A stretch of 64,000 nt of DNA from Pseudomonadota bacterium (GTDB taxonomy: Bacteria > Pseudomonadota > Gammaproteobacteria > Steroidobacterales > Steroidobacteraceae): contig JADJBE010000005.1 in the NCBI GenBank assembly GCA_016703895.1, forward strand, positions 196,814-260,813, written 5' to 3'. The notes beneath the pieces were generated by a model. It worked only from the letters and a program-made list of their open reading frames with translations, made no database searches and was not told the origin of the DNA. Below are positions 28,356 to 37,886 of this stretch, piece by piece; position 1 is the stretch's first letter, and the number at the start of each line of letters is the position of its first letter. Made by a program: the position numbers and the translations under genes.

Positions 28356-29704
28356 AGATCAGACGCGCGTCGCGCCTCTCGACGCGTTTGGCCTATGGAG
28401 TCGGCCAAGCTGCGGAAGGTATCAAGGTCGCTGCGCTCGGCGGCCTGTTGTTCTTTACTATCATCAGGTCCTCGGGCTTTCGAGCCTTGCAACAGCAGTC
28501 GCATTGTTCTTTGGGATGCTCGGCGACACGATCGGTGGAATTGTCGCAGGCAGTATCTCCGACCGCTTGAAACACCGCCGCGGGCAACGACACCCGCTCA
28601 TGTTAGCGGCGACACTACCAACCTGTTTGGCGCCAGTGGCTCTTTCTGGCCGCCGGTCGACCGCTCGAGCGAGAGACTCTGTTGTTCTTCTGGCTCGCCG
28701 GCTGGGTGCTCGTCTGTCGCGTCGGCATGACCTTCTTTCGTGTGCCCCACTTCGCGCTCGGCGCAGACATGGCCGATACGCCAAATGCGAAAACGACGAA
28801 TGTCGCGTTTCGTCAGTTCTTTCACGTGCTCGGTGGCATATTGGTGTTTTGGATAGCGCGGGAGCTGATGGTCCCCACACCCGAATTTCCGATAGCCCAG
28901 ACCAATCCAGAGCACTATCCGCTGCTGTCGCTCATCTGCGCTGTAAGCGCCCTGCTGGCGATGCTGATCGCGACGGTCGGCACTTATGGCGTGGCGCTAG
29001 CAACCGTCAAACCGAACGAGTCATCCGACGCGGGTCATGGCTCGCTTACGCGGCTTGCTATCGATTTCAAACACACACTAAGACCCCGAGCGTTTCGGCA
29101 ATTGGTTATCTGCATCGGCGCATTTGCTATTGCGGCTGGCATTCAACGCGCCACGGAGTTGTATCTCGCCAGCTACTTTTGGGGTTTGACCACATCGCGC
29201 GCCATGCTATTGCCGATTGCCACACTCGTCGGCTCCCTTGTCGGCATTGTGTTCTGGACGCTGATAAGCCGGAGAATCGAGAAACGCAGCTGTTACATCG
29301 GCGGGGTACTAACGTATGCCATCGTTGCGATTGCGTTGCCTGCGGCCAACGTGCTCGGCGTGCTGCCGCCGACTGAAGCGGATGCTTTTGCGATGATCGT
29401 AATTGGCGGCACTGTCTTAGCCGGCCTACTAGCCGCCGCACCGACGGTGCTCGTTGGGGCGATGATCGCAGACGTCATCGACGCGGACGAGCGCAACAGC
29501 GGACGACGGCGGGCCGCAAGTTTCTTTGCGACGGCAGCCTTCGTCGCAAAGCCGGCCCTCGCGCTGTCGCTTCTGCTCGCTGGAGCGCTGCTCGCTGGGG
29601 CCGGGGTCAGCAGCGATGAGCTGCCGTCACAAAATGTATCGACAATACTCGGGTTGGCGGTCGGCTCGACCATCACGTTTTTGCTGTTGTCGCCGCCCTA
29701 CTGA
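28352..29704 (+). CDS. GPH-family (MFS) cation symporter, frameshifted twice
   Basis: Translation most likely begins at TTG 28352, whose TTGA overlaps the luxR stop. Segments: RLAYGVGQAAEGIKVAALGG, then after a missing T near 28458 FYYHQVLGLSSLATAVALFF and SDRLKHRRGQRHP. After a second shift near 28630 follows WLAGWVLVCRVGMTFFRVPH through to the stop. FYYxQVLG and the SDR-GRRHP-type loop are signatures of the glycoside-pentoside-hexuronide:cation symporters, with 12 predicted helices. It would carry the product released in the periplasm across the inner membrane. Coupling to luxR puts import under the same regulator. An intact protein would be about 450 residues. Confidence 0.8.
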
Positions 29705-29791
29705 TGCGGAACTTCAATCCCAACGCGTCCGTCTGACCGACAAACGTCTAAGACGTCAGCCGCCGCCGGACACGTACAGAATACCGCGCCC

Positions 29792-30926
29792 CTATTTCTC
29801 CTCTCGCGGAGCGCTCAACCAGCGACTCACCTTGTCGACCAGTTGCTTCATGTCCTCGTTGGTCTGCGGCAGTTCCTTTGGCGGCAGATCGAGGTGATTG
29901 AGCGGCACTTCCTGCCGATACTGCTCGAACACGGGCTGCACCACTTCGAGCGGATAGCGAGGAATGCTCCGACCCCTGCGGAACTCGGCGATCGGTATTT
30001 CCGCTTCAATCACACTGTCGTTGTTACTGGGATCTTCGGCGAGCACCTTGCCGCGAGCATCGACAATCAACGAGCCGCCGCCGTAGCTCGCCGGCACACC
30101 GGATTCCGGCGGAAAGGTGATGTTAGACATCGCGGAGTACATATTGTTATACATCGCGATCGCCTGGACATCCGTCTTCCAGAAGAGCGTCGCGGTCCGC
30201 AACATGATTTCGGTGCCGCGCATCGCGTAGGCCGCAAACACAAAAGGATCAAGCTGGACGGTACTCACAGCAATGTTGCCGTACTCGGTCTGTAGTACCG
30301 GGAACTCTTCCTCGATACCGTACATTGCGCGGTACTTGTCCCGCACATTCTCAATCGTTGTGGTCGGGATTTCTTCCTTATTGAGTCGTAGCACGTTACG
30401 CGTTTTCCAGAAGACCTTCTTGATCTTGCCATCGCGACCAATGACCGGATTCAGGCTGATGATGTGACCCGGCCAGGCGGCATCGGTCGCATAGCTGCCG
30501 AATACCACGTAGGTATCGCAAGCCTTGGCCAATTCGCCAATCCGATCGGTCTCAGGCCCCGGAATCTGGATCGTGAACTTCAACTTCTCCGCGCGCGTGC
30601 CCGACGAATAGCCAGTCAACGGGAAACTCATTGAACAGAATGAAGTCCGGCTTTTTGCCGGTGGTGCACGCTTGATTGATCCAGTGCGCCATCCGCTCGA
30701 CGTTGGTCGCCAGCCCTTCTGCGATCGACGAAGCCTTCTGCAGGTTAACTGGCGAGTTCTGCACGACCTTAACAACAACGACATCCTTTTGGAGCGGTAT
30801 CGTTGGATAGCTACCATCCGGTCGCACGAGCTGCGGCGCCGCTTTGTCCGCCGCCAAGGACGGCTCGCCTATTGCAATCGCCGCAAGTAGAACGACTCCA
30901 AAGGTCGCCATTAGGAATCGCCGCAT
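29792..30926 (-). CDS. secreted nitrilase-superfamily protein without the catalytic Cys, one frameshift
   Basis: From ATG 30926 (GGAG upstream) a Sec signal peptide (MRRFLMATFGVVLLAAIAIG) precedes a carbon-nitrogen hydrolase fold. The triad Glu is in FNEFP and the Lys in VFWKTRNVLRL. Where amidases and nitrilases have IICDDG or ICYD, this protein reads GNIAVSTVQLDPF, with no Cys in the region. AMRGTEIMLR then matches the amidase block. A one-base insertion near 30622 splits it; the correct continuation is NEFPLTGYSSGTRAEK. It may be a non-enzymatic or altered-specificity member. It converges on the symporter and is divergent from TonB receptor 3. Confidence 0.75.
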
Positions 30927-31171
30927 GATGTTATCTCCGAATAGGTTTGCGCCAATCTGACACAGTGTGCTGGGTTCTCGTCTGCCGATCAATCAGCCCA
31001 ATTGTGGCGTCCGCGCAAAACTGAGGTGTCTTGCTGCGCGTTGCGGTCTATCCCTATTTACACTGTTTGTTCGGACAATGTACATGGTTTACTGGGTAAA
31101 GTAACCGAGCAAATCCCCGCCCATGACCCTGTTTGGTCCGGGCAACAGAAACATCTGAGGAGTTTCATTCA
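30927..31171. promoter_or_regulatory. divergent promoter region, nitrilase-like / TonB receptor 3
   Basis: 245 non-coding bases separate two outward-facing genes. Near 31070 lies the palindrome TTGT-TCGG-ACAA, and about 20 bases further right an imperfect repeat GGTTTACT/AGTAACC. No copy of the lux-box-like motif is present, so this pair is probably under different control. Operator function is a guess. Confidence 0.3.
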
Positions 31172-33538
31172 ATGGCAGCCGCATTAAGGCATTACGCGCG
31201 AGTCGCGGCAATCGCACTGACCAGTTTGACAATCGCGGGATACGGCATGCTTGCCGTCGCGCAGGATGCACCTGCCGGCGGCAAAGTGCTCCAGGGCCTC
31301 GAAGAGGTGACCGTTACCGCGCAACGTCGCGAAGAAGCGGCGCAGACCGTGCCGCTGGCTATCACTGCACTCTCAGCAGACATGCTCGAGCGGCAGCAGA
31401 TCCGCAGTATCGCGCAGCTAGACCAAGTCGTGCCGAACATTGTGATGAACGAGGCCACTGGCACGAGCAGCGCCTCGAAGATCTTTCTGCGCGGCGTCGG
31501 TGAGGACGAATCGTTCTTTACGGCCGATACACCCGTGGGCATCTACGTTGACGACGTGTATATCGCGCGCCAGACCGGCGCGATGTTCGACTTGTTCGAC
31601 ATCGAGCGACTTGAAGTCCTGCGCGGGCCGCAGGGTACGCTATATGGCCGTAACACCTCGGCCGGCGCCGTCAAGCTCGTCTCGAAGATGCCGACGCTCG
31701 GCGAATTCCGCGGCCAGGGCGAAGTGACTGTCGGCAACTACAGCCGCTTCGATGTGCGTGCCACGGGCAATATGCCCATCGGCGATACGGTCGCGCTGCA
31801 AGGCGCGGTGCTCATGCGTACCCGCGATGGTTACACGCGCAATACTTTTGATGGCAAGGACGTCAATGACAAAGACGTCAAGGGCGCGCGCCTATCGCTA
31901 CTTGCCGAGCCAACCGACCGGTTCCGCGCGCTGCTCGTCGCCGACTACATCCGCGAGCGCTCCACCCCCGGCTACGCGGTGCCGCTGACACTTAACGCGC
32001 TGCGCGATCCACTGCCCGACGCTGTGCCACGCACCGGCGACTTCTTTGTCACCAACTCCGATATCCAAGCCCCGACCAACGATCTCGACCAGTGGGGCCT
32101 ATCGGCCACACTCGAGTTCGATGCGACTGACGAACTGACGCTCAAGTCAATCACGTCATACCGCGCAATGGAAAACCTGCTGTATCTCGATGCCGACGCA
32201 GACGTACTGGCACCGCCGCCGTCAATCACCGGCCGGTTCCATCTTTTCCAGGATCAACGACAGTATCAGATCAGCGAGGAACTGCAGGCGCTGGGCAAAC
32301 TCGTGGACGGCCGTCTGCGCTACGTCGCCGGCTTGTACTTCTTCCGCGAAAACAACAAACAAGACACGCGCTCGGTTGTCGGTCTGCCGCCTTTCATCGG
32401 ACTACCAATCGGAATCGCGGGCCGCTTGGACCTAACCAACACGGCGCGCGAGGAGATGACGACCGACGCCTATGCAGCATTCGTCAGTGGCACCTACGAA
32501 CTCACCGACAAATTGTCCGTAACGGCCGGCTTGCGCTACACCCGCGAGAGCAAGGAGTTCAGCAACAACGTCTTGTTGCCAAACGGGTCGCAACAAGTCG
32601 TTTGCATCAACAGCACGGGTGCCGCACCCGTCCAGGCAGCTGCAGCACCGTGTACGCCGGCGCAGGTGGGTCTGGGATTCTTCAACTACACCAATGCAAG
32701 CACGTTCGACCGGACCTGGGACGATACGACCCCGCGCGTCGTCCTGGATTACAAACTTACCGACCGCGCACTCGCGTACATCTCGGCCGCCAAGGGCTTC
32801 AAGGGTGGCACGACCTCAGGACGCGACACCGCGGCGCTGCGCAATCTGCTGCGTATCGTCGGCGACCCGGAGACCAACTGGAGCTATGAGGTTGGCATCA
32901 AGGCCGACTGGCTTGATCGCCGCTTGCGCACCAACGCGGCGGTGTTCCGCAATGAGTACGCGGGCTTGCAGTTCGGTGTCACGACGCCCGATGGCGGGTT
33001 TGGTCGTATCAACGCTGGCGACGCGAAGATCGACGGTTTCGAACTCGAAGTCACTGCCGTGCCGATCGAGGGCCTTGAACTAAACGCGTCTGTCGGTCTG
33101 CTCGACAGCGAATACACGAAGTGGACAGCAGCGTTGTCGACCTGCACGGCGCAACGAGGCCTCACCACCGTCGAGCAATACCTTGCGTTGCCGTTGAAGC
33201 AGGCGCCGGACTGGAGCTATCGAGTCGGAGCCAACTACTCACATGATTTGGGTCAACGCGGCGTTGTCTCGGTCGGCGCTGACTACTCGGCCAAAGACGA
33301 CCACTATAACAACCTCTGTGGTACCGAGGGCATTCGCGTCACGGACTATGAATTCGTGAATGCGCAGCTGCGCTGGGAGAGTGCCGCTGGCAACACGTTG
33401 GTGACCTTGGCGGGTAACAACCTGACGGATGCCGAGGTGTTCAACGGCGGCTTCGACTTCGGCCGCTCACTCGGCTTTGCCGCTGGGTTTCTCTATGCGC
33501 CGCGAACTTGGTCGCTGTCGCTCCGCTACGACTTCTGA
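31172..33538 (+). CDS. TonB-dependent outer-membrane receptor 3
   Basis: 788 residues, intact. Signal peptide (MAAALRHYARVAAIALTSLT), TonB-box-like EEVTVTAQRREEAAQTVP, plug (RGVGEDESFFTADTPVGIYV, LEVLRGPQGTLYGRNTSAGA) and a barrel ending SLSLRYDF with a terminal aromatic. The plug wording (QTVPLAITALSA, YVDDVYIARQTG) is the subtype common in sphingomonads and Steroidobacter-like bacteria, often linked to polycyclic or lipid-like substrates. ATG 31172 has GAGGAG 9 bases upstream; the longer frame has no signal peptide. It is only distantly related to receptors 1 and 2. A strong hairpin follows. Confidence 0.93.
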   Translation: MAAALRHYARVAAIALTSLTIAGYGMLAVAQDAPAGGKVLQGLEEVTVTAQRREEAAQTVPLAITALSADMLERQQIRSIAQLDQVVPNIVMNEATGTSSASKIFLRGVGEDESFFTADTPVGIYVDDVYIARQTGAMFDLFDIERLEVLRGPQGTLYGRNTSAGAVKLVSKMPTLGEFRGQGEVTVGNYSRFDVRATGNMPIGDTVALQGAVLMRTRDGYTRNTFDGKDVNDKDVKGARLSLLAEPTDRFRALLVADYIRERSTPGYAVPLTLNALRDPLPDAVPRTGDFFVTNSDIQAPTNDLDQWGLSATLEFDATDELTLKSITSYRAMENLLYLDADADVLAPPPSITGRFHLFQDQRQYQISEELQALGKLVDGRLRYVAGLYFFRENNKQDTRSVVGLPPFIGLPIGIAGRLDLTNTAREEMTTDAYAAFVSGTYELTDKLSVTAGLRYTRESKEFSNNVLLPNGSQQVVCINSTGAAPVQAAAAPCTPAQVGLGFFNYTNASTFDRTWDDTTPRVVLDYKLTDRALAYISAAKGFKGGTTSGRDTAALRNLLRIVGDPETNWSYEVGIKADWLDRRLRTNAAVFRNEYAGLQFGVTTPDGGFGRINAGDAKIDGFELEVTAVPIEGLELNASVGLLDSEYTKWTAALSTCTAQRGLTTVEQYLALPLKQAPDWSYRVGANYSHDLGQRGVVSVGADYSAKDDHYNNLCGTEGIRVTDYEFVNAQLRWESAAGNTLVTLAGNNLTDAEVFNGGFDFGRSLGFAAGFLYAPRTWSLSLRYDF

Positions 33539-33561
33539 TATCAGCGCTACGCAGGACAAGT

Positions 33562-33591
33562 GCCGGGCCGGGGAATGCTCTCCGGCCCGGC
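33562..33591 (+). terminator. GC-rich hairpin after TonB receptor 3
   Basis: A perfect 10-bp inverted repeat (GCCGGGCCGG / CCGGCCCGGC) with a 10-base loop lies 24 bases after the receptor stop and 37 bases before gdhA. Only a short AT-rich stretch (CTTATATT) follows, so it is a probable, not classical, terminator. Confidence 0.5.
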
Positions 33592-33628
33592 GCCTTATAT
33601 TGGCCATGTTGAATAAGAGAATCCAGCG

Positions 33629-34978
33629 ATGAACTCGATTGATGAAAAGCTACAACCGATTCTGAGCACCGTCCTGCATCGCAACGCTGGTGAAAAAGAG
33701 TTTCACCAGGCCGTTCATGAGGTGCTGGAAAGTCTCGGTCGCGTCATTTCGAAACGCCCCGAGTTTGCCGACGACGCCCTGATCGAACGGATCTGCGAGC
33801 CGGAGCGTCAGATCATTTTTCGCGTACCGTGGGTTGACGACCGGAGTGAGGTGCAGATCAATCGCGGCTTCCGGGTGCAGTTCAACTCGGCGCTTGGCCC
33901 CTACAAGGGTGGCTTGCGGTTCCACCCCTCCGTCAACGTCGGCATTATCAAATTTCTCGGCTTTGAGCAGACTTTCAAAAACGCGCTGACCGGCTTGCCC
34001 ATCGGCGGTGGCAAAGGCGGCTCCGATTTCAACCCCAAAGGTCGATCCGATGGGGAAATCATGCGCTTCTGCCAGTCTTTCATGATGGAAATGCACCGGC
34101 ATATCGGTGAGTACACTGACGTGCCGGCCGGCGATATCGGCGTCGGCGGCCGCGAGATCGGCTTTCTGTTCGGCATGTACAAGCGGTTGACCAACCGTTA
34201 CGAGGCCGGCGTGCTCACAGGCAAAGGACTGTCTTACGGTGGTTCGCGCGCTCGCACCGAGGCGACCGGCTACGGTACCACCTACTTCGTCCAGCGGATG
34301 TTGGGCACTCGCGACATGAGCTTTGAGGGTAAGCGCTGCGTCGTGTCGGGCTCCGGGAACGTGGCCATCTATGCAATAGAGAAAATCTTGTCCTTTGGCG
34401 GTCTCGTCGTGGCCTGTTCCGACTCCGACGGCTATGTCGTGGACGACGCCGGAATCGATCTCGATCTGCTCAAAGAAATCAAAGAAGTCCGTCGCGGTCG
34501 ACTGTCAGACTATCCCCGTCTCAAAGGCAAAGGCAGTCATCACATTCAGGGTGGCTCAATCTGGGAGCTACCCTGTGCGGTGGCGATTCCATCGGCCACG
34601 CAGAATGAACTCACCGGCAACGACGCGAAGATTCTCGTCACGAACGGGGTAGTCGCCGTGGGTGAAGGCGCCAACATGCCCTGCACGCCCGACGCCGTGC
34701 GCATTTTTCAGAAAGCCGGCGTGCTGTTTGCACCCGGCAAGGCGGCCAATGCGGGCGGCGTCGCCACGTCCGCACTCGAAATGCAACAGAATGCAAGCCG
34801 CGACAGCTGGTCCTTCGAGAAGACCGAGTCGCGTTTGGCAACAATCATGCACAACATTCACGACGCCTGCGCCGAGACCGCCGAGGAATACGGTGCACCA
34901 GGCGACTATGTGTTAGGCGCCAACATTGCCGGATTCGTCCGTGTGGCCGAGGCGATGCGTGCGCTCGGGGTAATTTAA
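33629..34978 (+). CDS. gdhA: NADP-specific glutamate dehydrogenase
   Basis: 449 residues, the standard length of the hexameric bacterial enzyme that aminates 2-oxoglutarate with NADPH. The catalytic Lys region is LTGLPIGGGKGGSDFNPKG, and the substrate loop FHPSVNVGIIKFLGFEQTFK is intact. The coenzyme Rossmann motif is VVSGSGNVAIYA. The C-terminal NAGGVATSALEMQQN block is typical. Monocistronic: a hairpin lies upstream and a minus-strand remnant converges on it downstream. No anomaly seen. Confidence 0.97.
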   Translation: MNSIDEKLQPILSTVLHRNAGEKEFHQAVHEVLESLGRVISKRPEFADDALIERICEPERQIIFRVPWVDDRSEVQINRGFRVQFNSALGPYKGGLRFHPSVNVGIIKFLGFEQTFKNALTGLPIGGGKGGSDFNPKGRSDGEIMRFCQSFMMEMHRHIGEYTDVPAGDIGVGGREIGFLFGMYKRLTNRYEAGVLTGKGLSYGGSRARTEATGYGTTYFVQRMLGTRDMSFEGKRCVVSGSGNVAIYAIEKILSFGGLVVACSDSDGYVVDDAGIDLDLLKEIKEVRRGRLSDYPRLKGKGSHHIQGGSIWELPCAVAIPSATQNELTGNDAKILVTNGVVAVGEGANMPCTPDAVRIFQKAGVLFAPGKAANAGGVATSALEMQQNASRDSWSFEKTESRLATIMHNIHDACAETAEEYGAPGDYVLGANIAGFVRVAEAMRALGVI

Positions 34979-35253
34979 CGCTGCATGCAACCGGTTTGCC
35001 GACGTGACCTGTCAGATTGATTCGACCGGCGCAATACTCGCGGCTGGAGTAACCAGTACATCAGTGGGCGAGACGTACACGGCAAAACGACAGACGCTGC
35101 CGCGTCGGATCGATGCTCTCTGCCAATTTTTTCAGCGCTTCTGCGGCTTGGCGTTGCACGCCACGCATCGCTGCCGTGTTCGATCGTAAGGGACTCGCCA
35201 ACTGCCGCCGAAACATCTGTCGCGACTAGGACTCTGCTAATTTCCATCGTCAT
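34975..35253 (-). pseudogene. probable universal-stress-protein (UspA-like) remnant
   Basis: The N terminus MEISRVLVATDVSAA is the usual first strand of UspA-family proteins. After about 20 residues the family pattern is lost in this frame, but another frame reads QRQAAEALKKLAESIDP and the third ends DVLVTPAASIAPVESI. The whole span is about half the length of a UspA protein. I read it as a gene with an internal deletion and at least one frameshift. Weakly supported. Confidence 0.38.
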
Positions 35254-35580
35254 TCACCTCAGACGCAGCGCGAATAAATGCGTCATCGATTTGAACTATC
35301 ATAAGAACATGTTAGGGCACTGCCAATATACAACACCGACCAGTTGTGCCGGCCCGCCCCGATTGATTGGCGAACCGCGCTAACTATTGTGAAAAGCACG
35401 CATCCTTAACTCCCACCGGAGTCCGGCCGCCATCCGGCAGCGTTGAAGCGTCTGCTGCGGCACTGCATTGGCGCTGGCGACGCCGTGATCCACATGATGC
35501 TTAAAAGCACAGGCGATGCGCGCCTTGTTGGGGTGTACAATGGCCCGGTCGAACGTTCTATCAAGGCCTCTACAGAGCTG
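35254..35580. other. intergenic, no gene recognised
   Basis: About 330 bases between the UspA-like remnant and the MFS transporter. The MFS reading frame is open back to 35443, so the true start could lie here (ATGs at 35494/35497). No hairpin, repeat or RNA gene was recognised. Confidence 0.3.
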
Positions 35581-36834
35581 ATGGTTGAAGCTGACGTCAA
35601 TGAGTTTCGCGACGGTTGGAAGACACTCGTAGCGTCGTTCGCAGGCCTTGCCTTTGGCGTCGCAACGCTAGCGGTGTCTTATACGATCGGCACCTTCATT
35701 GAGCCACTGCGTGTCGAGTTCGGCTGGACGCGGGCGCAGATCCTCGCAGCGGGTGGCATGGTCAGCGTCACGGTAGGACTGATCAGCCTTGCCGTCGGCT
35801 GGCTCACGGATCGGATGAACGTGCGACATCTCATCATAGGTTCGCAAGCTGGCTTTGGTCTGGCGTTTCTATTGATGGCCGTTGGGATACGCGATTTGCC
35901 CACGTTTTACGGACTGTATTTGCTGATGGCGATTCTTGGCGCAGCGACAATTGCGGTACCGTTCGCCAAATTGATCACTACCGAGTTCGTCGAATATCGT
36001 GGGCTGGCGCTCGGACTCGCGATGGCTGGAACTGGCATCTGCGGGTTGTTAGTTCCACCGTATACAGCCTACATCGTCGAGAATTTTGGATGGCGCGCAG
36101 GTTACGTTGCTATCGGTTTGCTACCACTGACGATTTCCCTGCCGCTCAGCATTTTGTTTCTGCGTGACCGGCTGGCGGAAAGCACTCGGTCTGCCGATCC
36201 AGATCAAGCGTCACGGCTTGCTGGCAGCGACAACGACATTGCACTCCCGACCGCTATCAGGGGCTACCGATTCTGGGTGCTGTTCGCCGTGTTCTTTGCG
36301 GGCTCGTCGGTCATGACCGCGTTACTAACTAACTTCATCCCGATTCTCGGCGACCGCGGCTATCCACCGACTCAGGCGGCAGCAATGGCTGGCAGCTTTG
36401 GTCTAGCGGTGATTGCCGGTCGAGTGGTGGTAGGTTTTCTCATTGATCGTATCTGGGCACCACTGGTCGGCTGCGTGTTGTTCCTGGTCGCTTCAGCGGC
36501 GATCGCTTTACTGGGAGCGATTGATCTCGGAACCACAGGACTTGTAATCCTGATCGTCGTGACAGGGCTTGCAGCCGGTGCGGAGGTGGACCTGATGGGC
36601 TATTTGGTTGCCCGTTATTTTGGGCTGAGGAACTTTGGAATGATTTATGCCGGCATTTACGTGGGATTTGCATTGGGCCCCGGGCTAACGACCCCGTTGT
36701 TTGGTGCGGGACGGGACGCACTCGGCAGTTACGTTCCCGGCCTGTATGTCGCAGCCGTTGCCTTGGCGGGTGCCGCGCTGTTGCTGCCGACACTAGGTCG
36801 CTATCCGCAACGCGTCGGCCTGACGCGACTTTAG
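35581..36834 (+). CDS. MFS transporter (monocarboxylate/oxalate-formate antiporter-like)
   Basis: About 417 residues from ATG 35581, with 12 hydrophobic segments and a polar central loop near residues 195-215. The first cytoplasmic loop carries VGWLTDRMNVRHLIIG, the MFS signature GxxxDRxxxR. FGWTRAQILAAGGMVSVTVG resembles the major facilitator groups that move aromatic or carboxylic acids. The N-terminal residues before 35581 are hydrophilic and without a ribosome site, so I start at MVEADVNEF; this is uncertain. The next gene, a VOC protein, starts 13 bases downstream with AGGAG, so the two form an operon likely serving uptake and breakdown of one acid. Confidence 0.82.
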   Translation: MVEADVNEFRDGWKTLVASFAGLAFGVATLAVSYTIGTFIEPLRVEFGWTRAQILAAGGMVSVTVGLISLAVGWLTDRMNVRHLIIGSQAGFGLAFLLMAVGIRDLPTFYGLYLLMAILGAATIAVPFAKLITTEFVEYRGLALGLAMAGTGICGLLVPPYTAYIVENFGWRAGYVAIGLLPLTISLPLSILFLRDRLAESTRSADPDQASRLAGSDNDIALPTAIRGYRFWVLFAVFFAGSSVMTALLTNFIPILGDRGYPPTQAAAMAGSFGLAVIAGRVVVGFLIDRIWAPLVGCVLFLVASAAIALLGAIDLGTTGLVILIVVTGLAAGAEVDLMGYLVARYFGLRNFGMIYAGIYVGFALGPGLTTPLFGAGRDALGSYVPGLYVAAVALAGAALLLPTLGRYPQRVGLTRL

Positions 36835-36846
36835 GAGATATGACTG

Positions 36847-37818
36847 ATGCACGTCTCTGCCACTCGCTGCATAACCGTTGGCGTATCGAACCTCGAATAT
36901 GCACTCAAATTATTTGCGGGCGTGATGGCGCTGCGCATTGACTGGCGCGGCGAGCTCGACACCTCGTTGCTGCTGGCGTGGCACCTACCGGCTGGTACGC
37001 GGGCGCGGGCTGCTGAGCTCTCATGCAATGGTTATCCATACGGTCGACTACGCCTAGTTGAGTTCTCACCGGTGAATACGACGCGCGTCCGAGATGACTT
37101 TGGTGCCAACGCGCCGGACTCGCCGCTCGATATCGGCCCGAAGGCGATCGAGTTCTATGAGGCGGACCCACTCGAACCCTTGGGCGAGCGAGTCGTGAAG
37201 GCAGGTTACCCTGCCCGCTCGGCACCCCGCAAACACCAGATCGGCCAGACCGTAAGCGAAGAAGTCGTCGTCTCAGGACCAGACAATGTGCCGCTGCTGC
37301 TGATGGTCGGGCATCGCCATGCCCGCACGTCGCTCCGGGCAGGTAGCCCCGACGGCCCGTTCAGCGAAATTGCCACTGCGTCGGTCATCTGCAGTGATCT
37401 CAACGCCAGCCGTCTGTTCTACCAAGAGCAACTCGGACTCGTGCCTGTCACGGATGCCGAGACGCCGGACGAGTACCGCGCTCTCGTGAATGAACTCGTT
37501 GATGCGCCCGCCGGTACCCGCGTGCATTTCTTGCTCTATGCTGAGCCGGGCGAAGCGAGCGGGAAAATCCTACTCATTCACTTTTTCGGCGCACCCGCGA
37601 AGCGCCTCAGCGGCCGCATGCAACCTGGCCATCTAGGGTTCTCTCTATTCTCTCATGAAGTCGACGATTTAAGCGCCCTACGCTCACGGCTCGCAAGGAG
37701 CAATAGTGCCGTGATTGTAGAGCCGCCAACTCGTGTCATCACTCCGACCGGCGCGCGACTCGCGATGCTGGTACGCGGGCCAAACGAGGAGATGTTTGAG
37801 TTTTCGGCTCCGGCGTGA
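36847..37818 (+). CDS. two-module VOC-family protein (glyoxalase/dioxygenase fold), A
   Basis: 323 residues folding as two vicinal-oxygen-chelate modules: one from ITVGVSNLEYALKLF (residue 9) and one from TASVICSDLNASRLFYQEQL (about 180). The usual first-strand metal His is absent in both modules, while a late Glu (EEMFEF) is kept, so a metal-dependent dioxygenase role is doubtful; isomerase, lyase or ligand binding is possible. AGGAGATATGACTG precedes the ATG. It follows the MFS transporter in one operon and faces a second two-module VOC gene, suggesting they belong to one catabolic route. Confidence 0.75.
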   Translation: MHVSATRCITVGVSNLEYALKLFAGVMALRIDWRGELDTSLLLAWHLPAGTRARAAELSCNGYPYGRLRLVEFSPVNTTRVRDDFGANAPDSPLDIGPKAIEFYEADPLEPLGERVVKAGYPARSAPRKHQIGQTVSEEVVVSGPDNVPLLLMVGHRHARTSLRAGSPDGPFSEIATASVICSDLNASRLFYQEQLGLVPVTDAETPDEYRALVNELVDAPAGTRVHFLLYAEPGEASGKILLIHFFGAPAKRLSGRMQPGHLGFSLFSHEVDDLSALRSRLARSNSAVIVEPPTRVITPTGARLAMLVRGPNEEMFEFSAPA

Positions 37819-37886
37819 CCGCCAAGTCAATTGCCGCAGCGGCACTCATGCCATGCCCTGGCCATCCGCCCCAATCACCGCTTCGC

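Noticed and set aside
28504..29376. 290-codon plus-strand frame as a separate gene
   Set aside because: Only its first 45 codons are real (middle segment of the symporter); the rest is Arg-rich and out of frame.
31060..31125. Palindromes before TonB receptor 3 as a third lux-box site
   Set aside because: The sequence (TTGT-TCGG-ACAA) does not fit the CT-N12-AG form of the two real sites.
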